64,000 bases of DNA from Oreohelix idahoensis (lineage: Eukaryota > Mollusca > Gastropoda > Stylommatophora > Oreohelicidae), in NCBI GenBank assembly GCA_024509875.1, contig JAMPIV010012440.1, positions 124,001 to 188,000 on the forward strand. The letters are read 5' to 3'. Within the stretch, counting starts at the first letter, position 1; each line of letters begins with the position of its first letter. A model generated the notes under the pieces. It was not told the DNA's origin and did not search any database. It saw only the letters and a list, made by a program, of their open reading frames with translations. The position numbers and the translations under genes were made by a program. Shown piece after piece: positions 1 through 10,543 of this stretch.

Positions 1-1
1 A

Positions 2-151
2 ATATCAGACACTATATCGCAGGTGATGTCTACTCTGCATATTAAAAGGTCTCTGAGTAGTATTTATCACCCAATTTCTAATGGGTTAGATGAACGTCTG
101 AACAGAACACTAAAGAACTTACTTGGTAAGATAACTACTGGCATTTTCTAG
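2..151 (+). pseudogene. Ty3/Gypsy integrase core fragment
   Basis: An open frame runs from the window edge to a TAG at 149-151. It reads like the end of a retroelement integrase catalytic core, with YHPISNGLDERLNRTLKNLL in place of the usual YHPQxNGxxERxNRTLK block. The E of DERL would be the last residue of the D,D-35-E triad. The rest of the element lies outside the window on the left. On the right the homology stops abruptly where a LINE fragment on the other strand begins. It is a dead relic; which Gypsy family it came from cannot be told from about 50 codons. Confidence 0.7.
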
Positions 152-1255
152 TTCTTGTCCTCAGTTTCACGTTGGTAACCTTGTCATACCATTTTAATCC
201 ATCTATTCTACGCAAGCACCCATTTATGAAAGTCTGTATATTTTTGGTTGTTGTCTTTGTTGTTCTCCATGTCTCAGAGCCATACAATAGGACTGACTTC
301 ACATTTGAAGATTCTTATTTTCGTGTTGGATCCGATTTCTCTTGATCTCCACATATTTCCCAATGCAATGAAAGCTCCTTTTGTCTTTTGTATTCTTATT
401 TTGATATCACTGTCTGTCGCTCCAACTTTGTCTATATTTCTGCCAAGATATGTGTACGATTCTACATCTTGTATTGGTGTTTCTTCAAGTTCAACCCTGT
501 TATCATTACCTGCATTTATTCTCATTATTTTTGTCTTTTCCCTGTTTATTTTCAGACCCAATTACTGTCACCTCTCATCGAGTGTTTTCAATTTGTCCTG
601 CATCTTTTATGGGGCAGAAGAGCCAAGTCATCAGCAAAATCCAGATCATTCAACTGCTAAGTCAGAGTCCATTGGATTCCACTTCTGTTGTGTGTTATCG
701 ATGATCTCATAACCAAGTCTATTGCTAGTAAGAAAAGAAATTGAGACAAGAGGCATCCCTGTCGCACTCCTGTTCTTATTCTAAACGGTTCTGTAAGCTG
801 TCCTTCGTGAAGAACTCTGCATGTCATGTCTTCACATGTTTTCTTTATTAAATTAATGATCTTCAGGGGAACTCCATAATGCCTCATCAATTTATAAAGT
901 GATTCTCTGTCTACACTGTCAAATGCCATTTCATAGTCCACAAATCCGATGTATAGTGGTGAATTCCATTCAAAATTTTGTTCAACTATTATTCTCAAAG
1001 TGGCTATCTGGTCAGTACATGATCTGTTTTGTCGAAGACCTGCTTGTTCATCTCTCAGTTTCTTGTCTATAGACTATTTTAATCTCTCAAGGATAATCCT
1101 GTTTAATACTTTTCCTGGCACTGATAGTAACATTACTCCTCTATAATTTGTGCACTCTTGTAAATTTCCTTTCTTAGGCAACTTAACTAGATATCCTTCT
1201 TTCCATTCTGCTGGTATCTCTTCCTTTTCCTAGACTTTACCAAGTAATTTATTGT
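145..1255 (-). pseudogene. RTE-like LINE reverse transcriptase fragment
   Basis: Read on the minus strand from 1255 down, this encodes LINE reverse transcriptase blocks in order: LPKKGNLQECTNYRGVMLLS near 1100-1200, a QAGLRQNRSCTDQ block near 1030-1060, the catalytic FVDYEMAFDSVDR near 910-960, TGVRQGCLLS near 750, LDFADDLALL near 610-640, and a thumb block (SYTYLGRNID) near 440-470. It is broken by in-frame stops near 1075 and 660 and by frameshifts, notably between the FADD box and the thumb. The 3' end is cut off at about 145 by the Gypsy scrap. The right-hand end is also truncated, so endonuclease is absent. The 3' part resembles the fragment at 57630-58153, so both probably come from one LINE family. 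Confidence 0.82.
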
Positions 1256-1571
1256 CGTAATTTTTTAGAAGATAGGACTGAGGTAATTTTGGCCCCTTTT
1301 AACTAGTAGAGGTGACGATGAAAGCTATGTGAAAGGAAGGTGTAAGAAGTAGTTTCTGTTTCACGAGGAGGGTGATAGTGTAGAGAGAAAAGCAGTCTTG
1401 GATTGAGTAATTGCTCTAACCCAGTCTATCTTTTACGACCCTATTTAACTTTCAGATGCCCTTACTCTCCTTGTACACAACACTAAGTACACAAAATTCT
1501 GTGATATATAACACTACGTGCAAACGTGAAAACAAACTATGAATAACACACACACACATATATATATATAT
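1256..1571. other. Unassigned spacer with (CA/TA)n tract
   Basis: No coding frame or known element is visible between the LINE fragment and the Tc1-like transposon. The last 20 or so bases are a CA then TA dinucleotide tract, which supplied the TA target of the neighbouring transposon. Confidence 0.6.
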
Positions 1572-2792
1572 ACTGAAGCACATTAAAAACGCACCACCTG
1601 TATAATCCAGGAACAGAGTGTGAAATGTAAATATAAGTGTTTACAAGTTTACATATTTGGAATCTTTATTCATTTTCCTATGAATCCATGCTAGTCATTA
1701 ATTTGTACATTTGATTGTTATGAAATTAATTGCATTCTGTGCAGGCAAGGGAGAAAACCAAAATTACAAAAAAATGCACGTGCGTTATCCTGCTGGAGAA
1801 GCTGCAAGTCTGGATAAATTGTGAACGCAGGAGCAACCAGTGCATCCAGAACCTCATCTCGATATGTCACAGCATTAACATTTCCACGGAAGACGCGAAG
1901 AGGCAAGCGATGGTGAAAACTGAATCATCCCCAAATGTGAATACTGGCACCTCCAAATCGGTTGACACAGCAATCTGCAAAGCGCTCTCCACACCGTCGC
2001 CAAATCCGCATACGTCCATCAGCAAAGGATATGTTGAATCTGCTCTCGTCTGCGAATAGGACAGCATTCCACTGCAGTCTAGTCCATCTGACATGTTGCT
2101 CTGCCCATTGCAGGCGCTGCTGACGATGTCTGTGAGTCAAGTTTGGCCCAACATAAGGTCGTCTTGCAGTAAGGCCTGTATCTCTGAGTCGTCGTATGAC
2201 TGTCATTCAAGAGACTTGCCCATGTCTACCCACTATTGCTCTTGCTGTTTGACTTGCCGGGAGAGTACGATTCCTTAGGTAACTCAGCACAATATGACGA
2301 TCTTGCGCAGGGGTAGTAACTCGTGGTTGGCCACTCCGAAGTCTATCCCGGGCACTGTCAGTGGTTTCGTAAAGTTCATTGAGACGTACAATAGTGCTGT
2401 GGTGGCAATTCATCCTTCTGGCAATGGCCCGCGAGCTCATTCCGGTCTCCAACATACCAATGGCTCGTTGGCGGTCGTTTTCAGATAGTCGTGGCATTTC
2501 AAGCACATGTACTGGGTGTTTTGTCTCAACGGCCTTTTTATACTGAGTATACTGCCACAACGTGTACACATTTTCAGGGTCATAGCTGTTGGGAATCGTG
2601 TTGCACGTGTAACTTTCATCGTTTTCATGTAGTCTGTACACAAACCCGTGGGTTGAATCATGCACTTTCCATTCCAGCAGCCATTCGCTCTCTATCTCTT
2701 GGCAAACACGGGGAAAATCCATTCCCACACTTTTTATTTCCAGCTTCTCGGCATCCGTATATATAATAGTGGTGCGTTTTTAATGTGCTTCA

Positions 2793-2794
<2 letters not shown>
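1572..2794 (-). mobile_element. Tc1-like DNA transposon, 1.2 kb, internally damaged
   Basis: Perfect 26-bp terminal inverted repeats (ACTGAAGCACATTAAAAACG plus CACCAC) bound the element at 1572-1597 and 2769-2794. Both ends touch TA dinucleotides, the target used by the IS630-Tc1-mariner superfamily. The element inserted in a (TA)n tract, so the exact duplication is ambiguous. The transposase is on the minus strand and has stops and a missing C-terminal part. About 1.2 kb is short for a Tc1 family member, which fits an internal deletion. Matching ends suggest it was mobilised in trans or died recently. Confidence 0.88.
1718..2497 (-). pseudogene. Tc1-like transposase remnant
   Basis: The likely start is the ATG at 2495-2497 (MPRLSENDRQRAIGMLETGM), which opens with the paired-like helix-turn-helix typical of Tc1 transposases. 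The frame then runs through RHGQVS and TVIRRLRDTGL to the first catalytic Asp in VLFADESRFN and the second in LLQQDNARA. Two in-frame TGA codons interrupt it, at about 2207-2209 (possibly CGA to TGA) and about 1922-1924; the reading frame is otherwise constant. Shortly after the second Asp the protein ends in unrelated residues, so the third acidic residue and the usual SPDLNPIE block are missing. The product would be inactive. A transposase of this kind cuts and pastes DNA by binding the terminal repeats. Confidence 0.85.

Positions 2795-2863
<69 letters not shown>
2795..2863. repeat. (TA)n microsatellite
   Basis: A nearly pure TA run with a single G interruption flanks the right end of the Tc1-like element. 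It is the continuation of the TA tract on the left side and probably was its insertion target. Confidence 0.9.
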
Positions 2864-2866
<3 letters not shown>

Positions 2867-4688
2867 AGGGATTTGACCAACACTATACCTTAAGGTTTAT
2901 TATGTTTTATTATCGCTAGAAATATCAGAACATCAAGACAAGCATTATCATTACATCAATGAATTATAGTTTACAGACAAGAATTAAAAATATAATATAA
3001 TAGGCCTCCCTCTTGTATAGGAAACTTGGAAAAATCCCAACAAGGAGGTAATTAGCCCAAAAAAGATCAAATTAATTAACAATGGGAGTAGGGAGCAGTC
3101 AGGACGGGTAAGACTAAGTCCTTAATTTAACCTACCCCGAGAAGAAAAAAACTCAGATTAGTGAGAGATAAATAAAAGAAGATTGGTAGGTTAGTAGTAA
3201 CATAAAATTAGTATCTTTATATCCTTTCACTCACACAGACAATACAGTGGCCCACTTTCAGATTTGCTCACCAAATGTTGACGCTGCATACATTTCTCGG
3301 AATTTGAACACTAGCAGTTATTAAAACTAATCAGTGATATTCAGAGTCAAGTGCAGCCCCTGACTAGCCGATGAGCTGACTGCTATTTTTTCGGGGGAGT
3401 CGCTGCAATTGATGCGTTAGTAGTGACTGCCTGGATATTATTCCTTTTTGCTGCAGGTATTTGCTTTGGATAAGTGATTCTATTGTGGTGGCACTGTCCT
3501 GGGTATTAATATGGTAAAATATTGTTCCAGTGGGGTCTAGTCTCAGGTGACTATGACCCTCGGTGACGTGATGGGAAAAACAAATGTTAAATGATAATAA
3601 TCTGCAGTTCGTTGAGGTGGGAGCTGAGTATGAACAGCGAGTATTCTTGAATAAATCATTAAAAAAACTCCTGTCAAGGGTCAGATGAAAAGTACTGACT
3701 TTCTGCTTCAGCAGACTGATAATATATTATGATATGTAAAAAGTTGTATTCTGGGAATGTTCCGTACCAGTTAAAATTTATGTATTATTGTTTGTTTTCT
3801 TGATTTGGCTTCTCGTCATACATAGAGAAGGGGGACCACACAGGGTCACAACATGAAGATGTTCATAACAATAATTATTTGGATGCTGATAGGAACATCA
3901 GATCATTAAAAAGAACGCTGGATCGCAAGGTTTTGATCAGCCTGGATTAAATAGGAAGAAAAATATAAACGCTTTAACAATATTATCAACCCTAATCTAA
4001 CACACATTTAGGTATGACTCGTTAAGCACTCCCTTATTTAATTAAATTTAAAACCCACAGTTGTCTAGCTAATCTCATCGCTTTTAACAATAGATATGAA
4101 CACTAGTCACTTAAAATTTTACACCAGATTAAAATAGAAAAATAAATCGCGTTCTCTAAATTATCCACCGCCTAGTGTCTATTAATTAATTTAAAGTATC
4201 TCTTACTTGGGAAATCGCGAGTAATTAATTTTACATTTATAGCTGGTAAACTTTGCTATACGTTATTTAATTAACACAGACCAAAAATCCCAGTGAAATA
4301 TAATGGAAACACTTTAACAATTAAATCATTCAAAACTCTAATATATTTATTACCGCAGGCGCAGAAAAAAATGAATTAGTCTCATCGAAAAAAGTAATCC
4401 AAATTGGTAGTATGGCTCTTATGATGCGAGTTAGGTACTTTCTTCAAAATCTCTGGCGCTACTGATACCAGAATTTTAAGAGATGCCTATATATATTAAA
4501 TTGGCTCAATTTCGCCCTTGTCTGGCAAAAATCGCACCTCGAGCGAATTCTTCGGCCAATTCCTGAATGAAAGCTAAATTTGACACTTATGCCGACCGTA
4601 TTGCCGCTTCAGCAAGAAATTTATTCACCGCGCAACGGTTTTTCGTCCGTTCTATTACCCGCTGTTAATCAGAGGTTTCAGATCTCGG

Positions 4689-4732
<44 letters not shown>

Positions 4733-5029
4733 AACTTCAAAGACGTCGTAACCTGACAGCCGGTGGCCGCCCCTGGCCCACCACTTTTGAAAGGAAGACA
4801 GAGATAGCAATAGCTGTATCACTAGTGCTTGAAACAAAGACAGGCAGGCGTGGCTAAACTAGAAAATAAGACAGATAGAGAAAGAGGCCTGGCGTAAACG
4901 TACTTCACTTACATGTTAATTAGGAAGCGAGGGAAACACACGTGTAATCGAGTTGATTGCAAAAGAATGAGGGGTGCCGTTGAGAATAAAGTGGATCGAT
5001 CAAGGTTGCTTAATTTTCCAGTCACATTT
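2864..5029. other. AT-rich stretch with no recognised gene
   Basis: I find no coding frame with family resemblance in these 2.2 kb. At 3265-3290 the junction CTCACCAAA/TGTTGACG resembles the internal/LTR border of element B (CCACCAAA/TGATAATG). It could mark the end of another minus-strand LTR, but no partner LTR was found. A CT microsatellite lies at 4690-4730. Confidence 0.5.
4690..4730. repeat. (CT)n microsatellite
   Basis: About 40 bases of CT dinucleotide repeat with one T-rich interruption near its left end. Confidence 0.9.
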
Positions 5030-6252
5030 ATATAACATCTCTGTAGCCGTGTCCGATATCTGCTTTGATGGCCCCTGCTGGAATGCCATCAGGTCCAGAC
5101 GCTTTTCCATCTCTTAGAAGCTTTATAGCTTTCTTTATTTCTTCCTTCGTTGGTCTTTCACCGTTAATTTGTAGCTCTTCTTCTGCTGGCTGGATGTCCG
5201 GTGGGTTTTGTGGAGCTGGTCTATTGAGAAGGTCCTCAAAATATTATGTCCACCTCTTCATTTGCTCTTGTATATTGCTGAGCAGTTTTCCATTCTTGTC
5301 TTTTATGGGGCAACTTGTTTGCTTGTATTTCCCTGTTAGCTTCTGTGTGCTGCTATACAGTTCTCTCATATTTCCTTTAGCTGCAGCATCTTCTGCCTCT
5401 CTGGCCAACTCCTAAATATACTTCCTCTTGTCTCTTTTGATACTTCTTTTTACTTCTTTGTTTGCTTCTGTGTACACTTCTTGAGCCTTGGCTTTGGAAC
5501 TTCTGGTTTTGCTTGTGTTTAAATCTGCTTTCTTGTTTTTTTATGTCTTTTATCTTATTGATGGTTTCTGTTGTTATCCATGCTTTTTGTTGTCGTTCAT
5601 TTTTCTCCAGTATTTTTTCACATGTCTAATTCCATACAGTTTTGATCTGCTGCCAATAGTCTTCTGTATTCTCTACATCTTCCAACTGTTGGAGCACTTG
5701 GAATTTGTTGGATACTGTGACCGCAAATTTGTCTCTTGTTTCTTGATTTCTTAGATGTCCTACATTAAATTGTTGTCTATAATTTTGCATTGTTGCATAT
5801 CTCTTGAGTTTTATTTTTACTTTGGCTATCAGAAGGTGGTGATCTGATGCCACATCTGCCCCTCTATATACCTTTACATCCTGCAATGATGATCTAAACT
5901 TCTTGTTTATGCATATATGATCAATCTGATTTTCTGTTCTATGGTCTGGTGATATCCGTGTTGTCTTGTGTATTCTCTTATGTGGAAACATGCTTCCTCC
6001 TATAGCCAGTTGATTTGAAGCACAGAGGTTTGAGAATAGTTCCCCATTTTCATTAATTATTTCTAGCCTATGTTTTCCCATGACTTCTTCAAATCCGGTG
6101 TTTACTGTACCTATCTTTGCATTCATGTCACTGTGGTAAAGTGGGATGTTATAAATATTTATAGGGGACTTAGTGTACTGACTGAGATCAGCTGTGAAGG
6201 TATCTGTATCTAATAGGTGTAGTGTTTTACAGATAACCTTACTTGCTACCAC
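5030..6252 (-). pseudogene. RTE-like LINE fragment: endonuclease and start of RT
   Basis: On the minus strand, 6252-5626 encodes the C-terminal part of an apurinic-like endonuclease: SDMNAKIG (equivalent to GDFNAKVG), an ENGELFSNLC block, NQIDHICINKKFRSS, and the terminal catalytic SDHHLLIAK. Downstream, after frameshifts and stops, the frame near 5035-5140 reads EEIKKAIKLLRDGKASGPDG, the conserved entry to a LINE reverse transcriptase. The N-terminal endonuclease and most of the RT are absent, so it is truncated at both ends. In life such a protein nicks target DNA and primes reverse transcription. It resembles the intact LINE at 59094-62057 but is a different subfamily. Confidence 0.85.
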
Positions 6253-6407
6253 ATTATACCTCAGTCAGAATTATTCTGGAATATTGTGATGACTACGTTA
6301 AATGTCTAGGGTATGTATATGATGAAGTGTAAGTCACAACAACAACAGACAGATAACCAATTTAATTTATTCCACCACACTTGACAACACTGTGACACTC
6401 ACACCCA
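6253..6407. other. Spacer between LINE fragment and LTR element F
   Basis: No gene is visible. The last bases (ACCCA) before the LTR at 6408 do not match the bases after the other LTR (GTCAC at 17880), so no clean target duplication can be assigned to F. Confidence 0.5.
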
Positions 6408-8544
6408 TGTAACACTCTATAAGACTATCTTAAATGAGTCACTGGTAAATTTTCAAATATATATATATATGTATTGATTACTTTCTCTAATATATATCCT
6501 GATTCAACTACAAAGTGAACCTGGAATCACATTCAAAAGTAATCACAATTTATATGTACAGAATTTATAAATATGAACATTGTAGTGACATATTTTATTA
6601 ATATTATCCTATGTGTGTCAGTTGTGTAGTAGTACTATGAGGTAATACTGGTTTTGGTTTTCAAGCTATGTTATTATTTGTCATCATGACTTCAAGTGTT
6701 TGTTTATCTGGGAAATAGTATGGGGAAAAGTTCACAGTTCCTATCAATTTAAACACTGTATTTTCCCTCTGTTTTATTATAAAGTCAGATTTTGAGGGGG
6801 GGGGGGGCATAATGTTGAGCTCCTCTGGCCACAGACGCTTATCTTTCGTGATGGCGGCAGGAAAAGACTCCTCTGCTCGATAGCCTCCCTGTGTTCTGGA
6901 GACACCTCACTAGTCACTATCTGGACCCAGGAGTATGCTGTCAGCCTCTAGGTTCAGCAAAGCTCAGACCAGGTGCTGCTCAATAACTTTAGGACCACGG
7001 TCCCTGAAACAAGAAGGTTGTACCTCCTACTTCATAACTAATTTATAATCTATTTCTAGACTGAACACAATACATAACAAACACTGAGTTCAGAGCGGTA
7101 GGCCAACTGTCAGCTTCATCTGAAATAATCTACACCAGTATATTCCTCCCTAATGGTTACTACGCCTCTGCAATTCCAGCATTATTTCTTTCTAGTCAAT
7201 AAGATAGGTGTCAGTGTACTGTTTGGCAATTCCATGCAGTTTTACTTTCCTCCGACACCTTCTGTTCAGGTTGGAGCACTATATAGGCCTTGCCTCATGT
7301 TCGCTACTGAACCACACACATATATACAGACATAAATTATCAATTTACATTCAATTTTCATTAAAAAGATATTGAATATATCAAGCTTACCACAATTCAT
7401 GGAATAATACACAGTTACGTTGACTGGCAATGAATATAGCACAATTTTGATCTGCCGATGTCCCAGGCTTTTATTTAGAAAAATATGCACTGGCGCTCAA
7501 CGCACTGGTTCTTTAGTACGTTTATTTGAAAATGTGGTGCTGACCTGACGCCTCTGATTGACTATATTGGCGGGTCTAACCAATCGAGCCATGTTTACAC
7601 CAGCGTTTGAAAAAAAGTACTCCTACTCACGTTTCCCTAACAACAAAGAATCAATATTTATAGCCCGACTAATCGTGTTTAGCCTTACATTTACTTTCCG
7701 CCAATCAAATAGGAGGTAACATGGGGACCTATTTCCCGTAAAATGGTGGTGTAAAAATCTGCCACTGAGCGATTCTGATTTTGGTGTTGTCTGACATCCC
7801 TCACTATTTCTTTTGGCTATAATTTGTTAATTCCTAGACTATTTGCGTAACGTTTAACATATTCTTTGTCAGCAAGTCCTAAGGAACCCAAATATATAAA
7901 TTTTATGGGGCTAAGGGGCTGCGTTCAAAATATGCATTTTCTTCTACCTCCTGTTCACTTCGAATACGATGTGGTGTCTGGGTACTGTAATGTTTTCAAA
8001 CGTAAACCAGTATAATGTCATGTTTCCTAATAAGCGTTTTGTAAGTTTTTAAAACCTAACTCTCGTATGGGTAGTGTTTTTTATCACTGTCGATTTGAAA
8101 AAAGCTAGTGCTTGTGGCCTTACACGCGTGTTAGGGGTGGCATTAATTGTGTATCGCGAGACTGTGGTAGTATTGCCTGCGTTCCGGCTTTCAGCCCCTC
8201 CCTTTCTTTCTATCCTTAGTCCATCTGTCTTTCGTTTATGGTAACTTAGTGTATAAAATGACATGAATGGAATATTAAATATAGGTCAGCTTGCGTATCT
8301 CAAGGTTTTTCTTAGAAAGGCAGTACACGTTTTATCGTAGAAAGCGGGTATTGAAGCAGTAGGCTTTTACTATCAACGTGAAACGTTACACTTTGCAGAC
8401 GAAGGAGAAAACAAGGGGGGTTTCGAGTACAGTCATTGTGACAGCACTGTTCTTTACCATTCTTCTTTCCTTTTATTGAAGTTATTTGTTAGGCTTTACA
8501 TTTACTTTTTAATTTATATATGTGGATTAGAATTTCTCACGACA
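6408..8544 (-). repeat. 3' LTR of element F
   Basis: Uninterrupted 2137-bp LTR with TG...CA ends in minus orientation. It contains an oligo-G run near 6797-6808. Small open frames inside it also occur in the partner LTR but match nothing I recognise. The match to 12698-14318 plus 17367-17879 is nearly complete. Confidence 0.92.
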
Positions 8545-8560
8545 AATCCTCCCCACTTAA
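8545..8560 (-). promoter_or_regulatory. Polypurine tract of element F
   Basis: Directly upstream of the 3' LTR in element orientation lies TTAAGTGGGGAGGATT. This purine run is where RNase H would leave the plus-strand primer. Confidence 0.75.
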
Positions 8561-8614
8561 AACAGACGTTATATGTCAGTCTATAATTCTATATACACAT
8601 AGAGAAATTTATTA

Positions 8615-10543
8615 TTATTCCTGGGGTTTAGGGTGATTCTCATCACACGGATGGCGGCTTAAAAAATCCGCTCCCAGATTTGTTTTTCCACTTATATACT
8701 CTATGCTAAACTCAAATGGCTGCATCAATAATGACCAACGGAGTAATCTAGAATTCTCATGTCTAGCCTGTGCTAGAAACGACAAAGGTTTGTGATCCGT
8801 TTGCAACTTAAATGCCTTACCATACAGATAAATATTGAATTTCTTTATCGCCCATAATACTGCAAGACATTCCTTTTCGCTAGTTGAGTAATTGGTTTCA
8901 GCTTTATTCAACTTTCTGCTAGCATATGCCACTGGGCTTAATTCTCCATCCAATGCATCTGATTTCTGTAGCAGAGTCGCACTTAACCCAATATTACTGG
9001 CATCAGTCCTTACAATGAATTCTTGACTTAAGTCAGGTAATTTCAAAATAGGTTTGCTTGTGAGCTTTTCCTTCAATTCCCGGTAAGCCATTTCACATTG
9101 TGGTGTCCATGTAATTCGATCTGGATTTCCCTTACGTGTCAAATCAGTTAACGGTGCACATATGGAATTAAAGTTTTTGATATACTTCTGGTAGAAACCA
9201 CATAATGAGACAAAGGATCTCACGTCTTTCTTGGTTTGTGGTCTCGGGGCTTTCTTTAGTTTCTCTAAATTCTTTGGGTCAGGGGTCATGTTTCCCTGAT
9301 AAACTGTGTGTCCCAAGAATTCCAATTCTTTACATCCAACGCAACATTTGGTTGGTCGGGCTGTTAAATTCGCTTCCCTAAGTCGATTAAATAGCATGTT
9401 CAGAGAGTCAATGTGTTCCTCGAATGTTTCTGTTGCTATAAGGATATCATCCATGAAATTTGTGATACATGGATTATTCAGAGGGTCCAATAATTTTCTC
9501 ATCATTCTAGAGAAGACACTAGGCGCATTCTTCAATCCAAATGGCAATCTATTAAACTCATAGTGTCCTTCTGAGGTACTAAAAGCTAGGTATGGTCTAA
9601 CCTCAGGCTTTACTGGAATCTGATAGTATCCTTTACTCAGATCCACTTTTGAGAAATATTTAGCTTTATTTAGTCTGGCAAACAACTGATTTGTATCCGG
9701 CAATGGATCCACCTGTCCTTCTGTAATAGCATTCAGTCTCCTGTAATCTATACAGAGTCTATGTTCTCCAGAGGGTTTCCTTAAGAGTACAACACCGGAA
9801 CTATACGAAGATTCACTGTGTGAAATAATTCCTTCCTTCAACAAATAGTCTATCTCTTCCTTCAAAGCTTTCTCCGTAGCAAAAGGAATCGAATAGGGTT
9901 TCATACAGACAGGTGTGGGGTCTATCAGTTTCATATCATATTCCAATAAGTTTGTATGCCCTGGTCGGTCTGTTAACACCTCTGCCTGATTATCTAGAAC
10001 CTGTTGCACTCTCTCTTTCTGAGTTTTCGTTAAATGTGTACTGATTTTCACCTGTGCCACTGTCTCACAGGGATGTAATGGATATTCAAATGATGAAAGT
10101 GGTTCCTTTTTCATCTCCATGGCGATAGACAAGGTCAACAAGTGTGTCTCTTCCTGATGTTCTCTTTCCAAATATTTCTTCAGGAGATTCACATGATAGA
10201 TTTTTTCCTTCCCCTTCTTATCTATCTTATAATTTGTTCTAGATACCTTCTCTAGAACTGTATATGGACCTTGCCATCCAATTTGTAACTTATTCTGACT
10301 ACCGGGGAGAAGAAGCAGTACCTTCTTTCCCACAGCCAAATCTCTGTCTTTAGCTTTCCTGTTATAATAGGCAGCATGTTTCTTCCTGGCTTGTTTCAAA
10401 TTTTCATTGGCAAGTTTCCAGCCAGTTTTTAAACGAGTGGTCAGCTCATTCACATATTGGTATGAGGATGTAATATTTTCCTCTGCCTTTTCATCAGTCC
10501 ACGTTCTTAACAGCGTTACATATGGACCTTTAATTTTGTGGAC
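8615..10543 (-). CDS. F pol: integrase GPY/F tail, reverse transcriptase, RNase H
   Basis: The frame is open from 10543, just after a TAG at 10544-10546, to the stop at 8615; a GTG at 10453 is the first start-like codon but no true initiation is evident. The order is: end of the integrase (IKGPYVTLLRTWTDEKAE), GPY/F module (IGWQGPYTVL), RT with VVLLRKPSGEHRLCIDYRRL, KVDLSKGYYQI, LPFGLKNAPSVFSRMM and NFMDDILIA, then RNase H with RTDASNIG, KECLAVLWA, QTDHKPL and NLGADFLSR. All RT and RNase H acidic residues are present; the active-site motif is FMDD rather than YVDD. The frame is intact but the protease and integrase catalytic core expected upstream are not. The protein would copy the RNA genome into DNA but could not process or integrate it. 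Confidence 0.9.
   Translation of the reverse strand, partial: VHKIKGPYVTLLRTWTDEKAEENITSSYQYVNELTTRLKTGWKLANENLKQARKKHAAYYNRKAKDRDLAVGKKVLLLLPGSQNKLQIGWQGPYTVLEKVSRTNYKIDKKGKEKIYHVNLLKKYLEREHQEETHLLTLSIAMEMKKEPLSSFEYPLHPCETVAQVKISTHLTKTQKERVQQVLDNQAEVLTDRPGHTNLLEYDMKLIDPTPVCMKPYSIPFATEKALKEEIDYLLKEGIISHSESSYSSGVVLLRKPSGEHRLCIDYRRLNAITEGQVDPLPDTNQLFARLNKAKYFSKVDLSKGYYQIPVKPEVRPYLAFSTSEGHYEFNRLPFGLKNAPSVFSRMMRKLLDPLNNPCITNFMDDILIATETFEEHIDSLNMLFNRLREANLTARPTKCCVGCKELEFLGHTVYQGNMTPDPKNLEKLKKAPRPQTKKDVRSFVSLCGFYQKYIKNFNSICAPLTDLTRKGNPDRITWTPQCEMAYRELKEKLTSKPILKLPDLSQEFIVRTDASNIGLSATLLQKSDALDGELSPVAYASRKLNKAETNYSTSEKECLAVLWAIKKFNIYLYGKAFKLQTDHKPLSFLAQARHENSRLLRWSLLMQPFEFSIEYISGKTNLGADFLSRHPCDENHPKPQE

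Noticed and set aside
5065..5754. Hydrophobic plus-strand frames resembling membrane proteins
   Set aside because: They are antisense shadows of LINE coding sequence on the minus strand.
7153..7490. Small open frames repeated at 13442-13777
   Set aside because: They are inside the two LTRs of F, overlap on both strands and show no family features.
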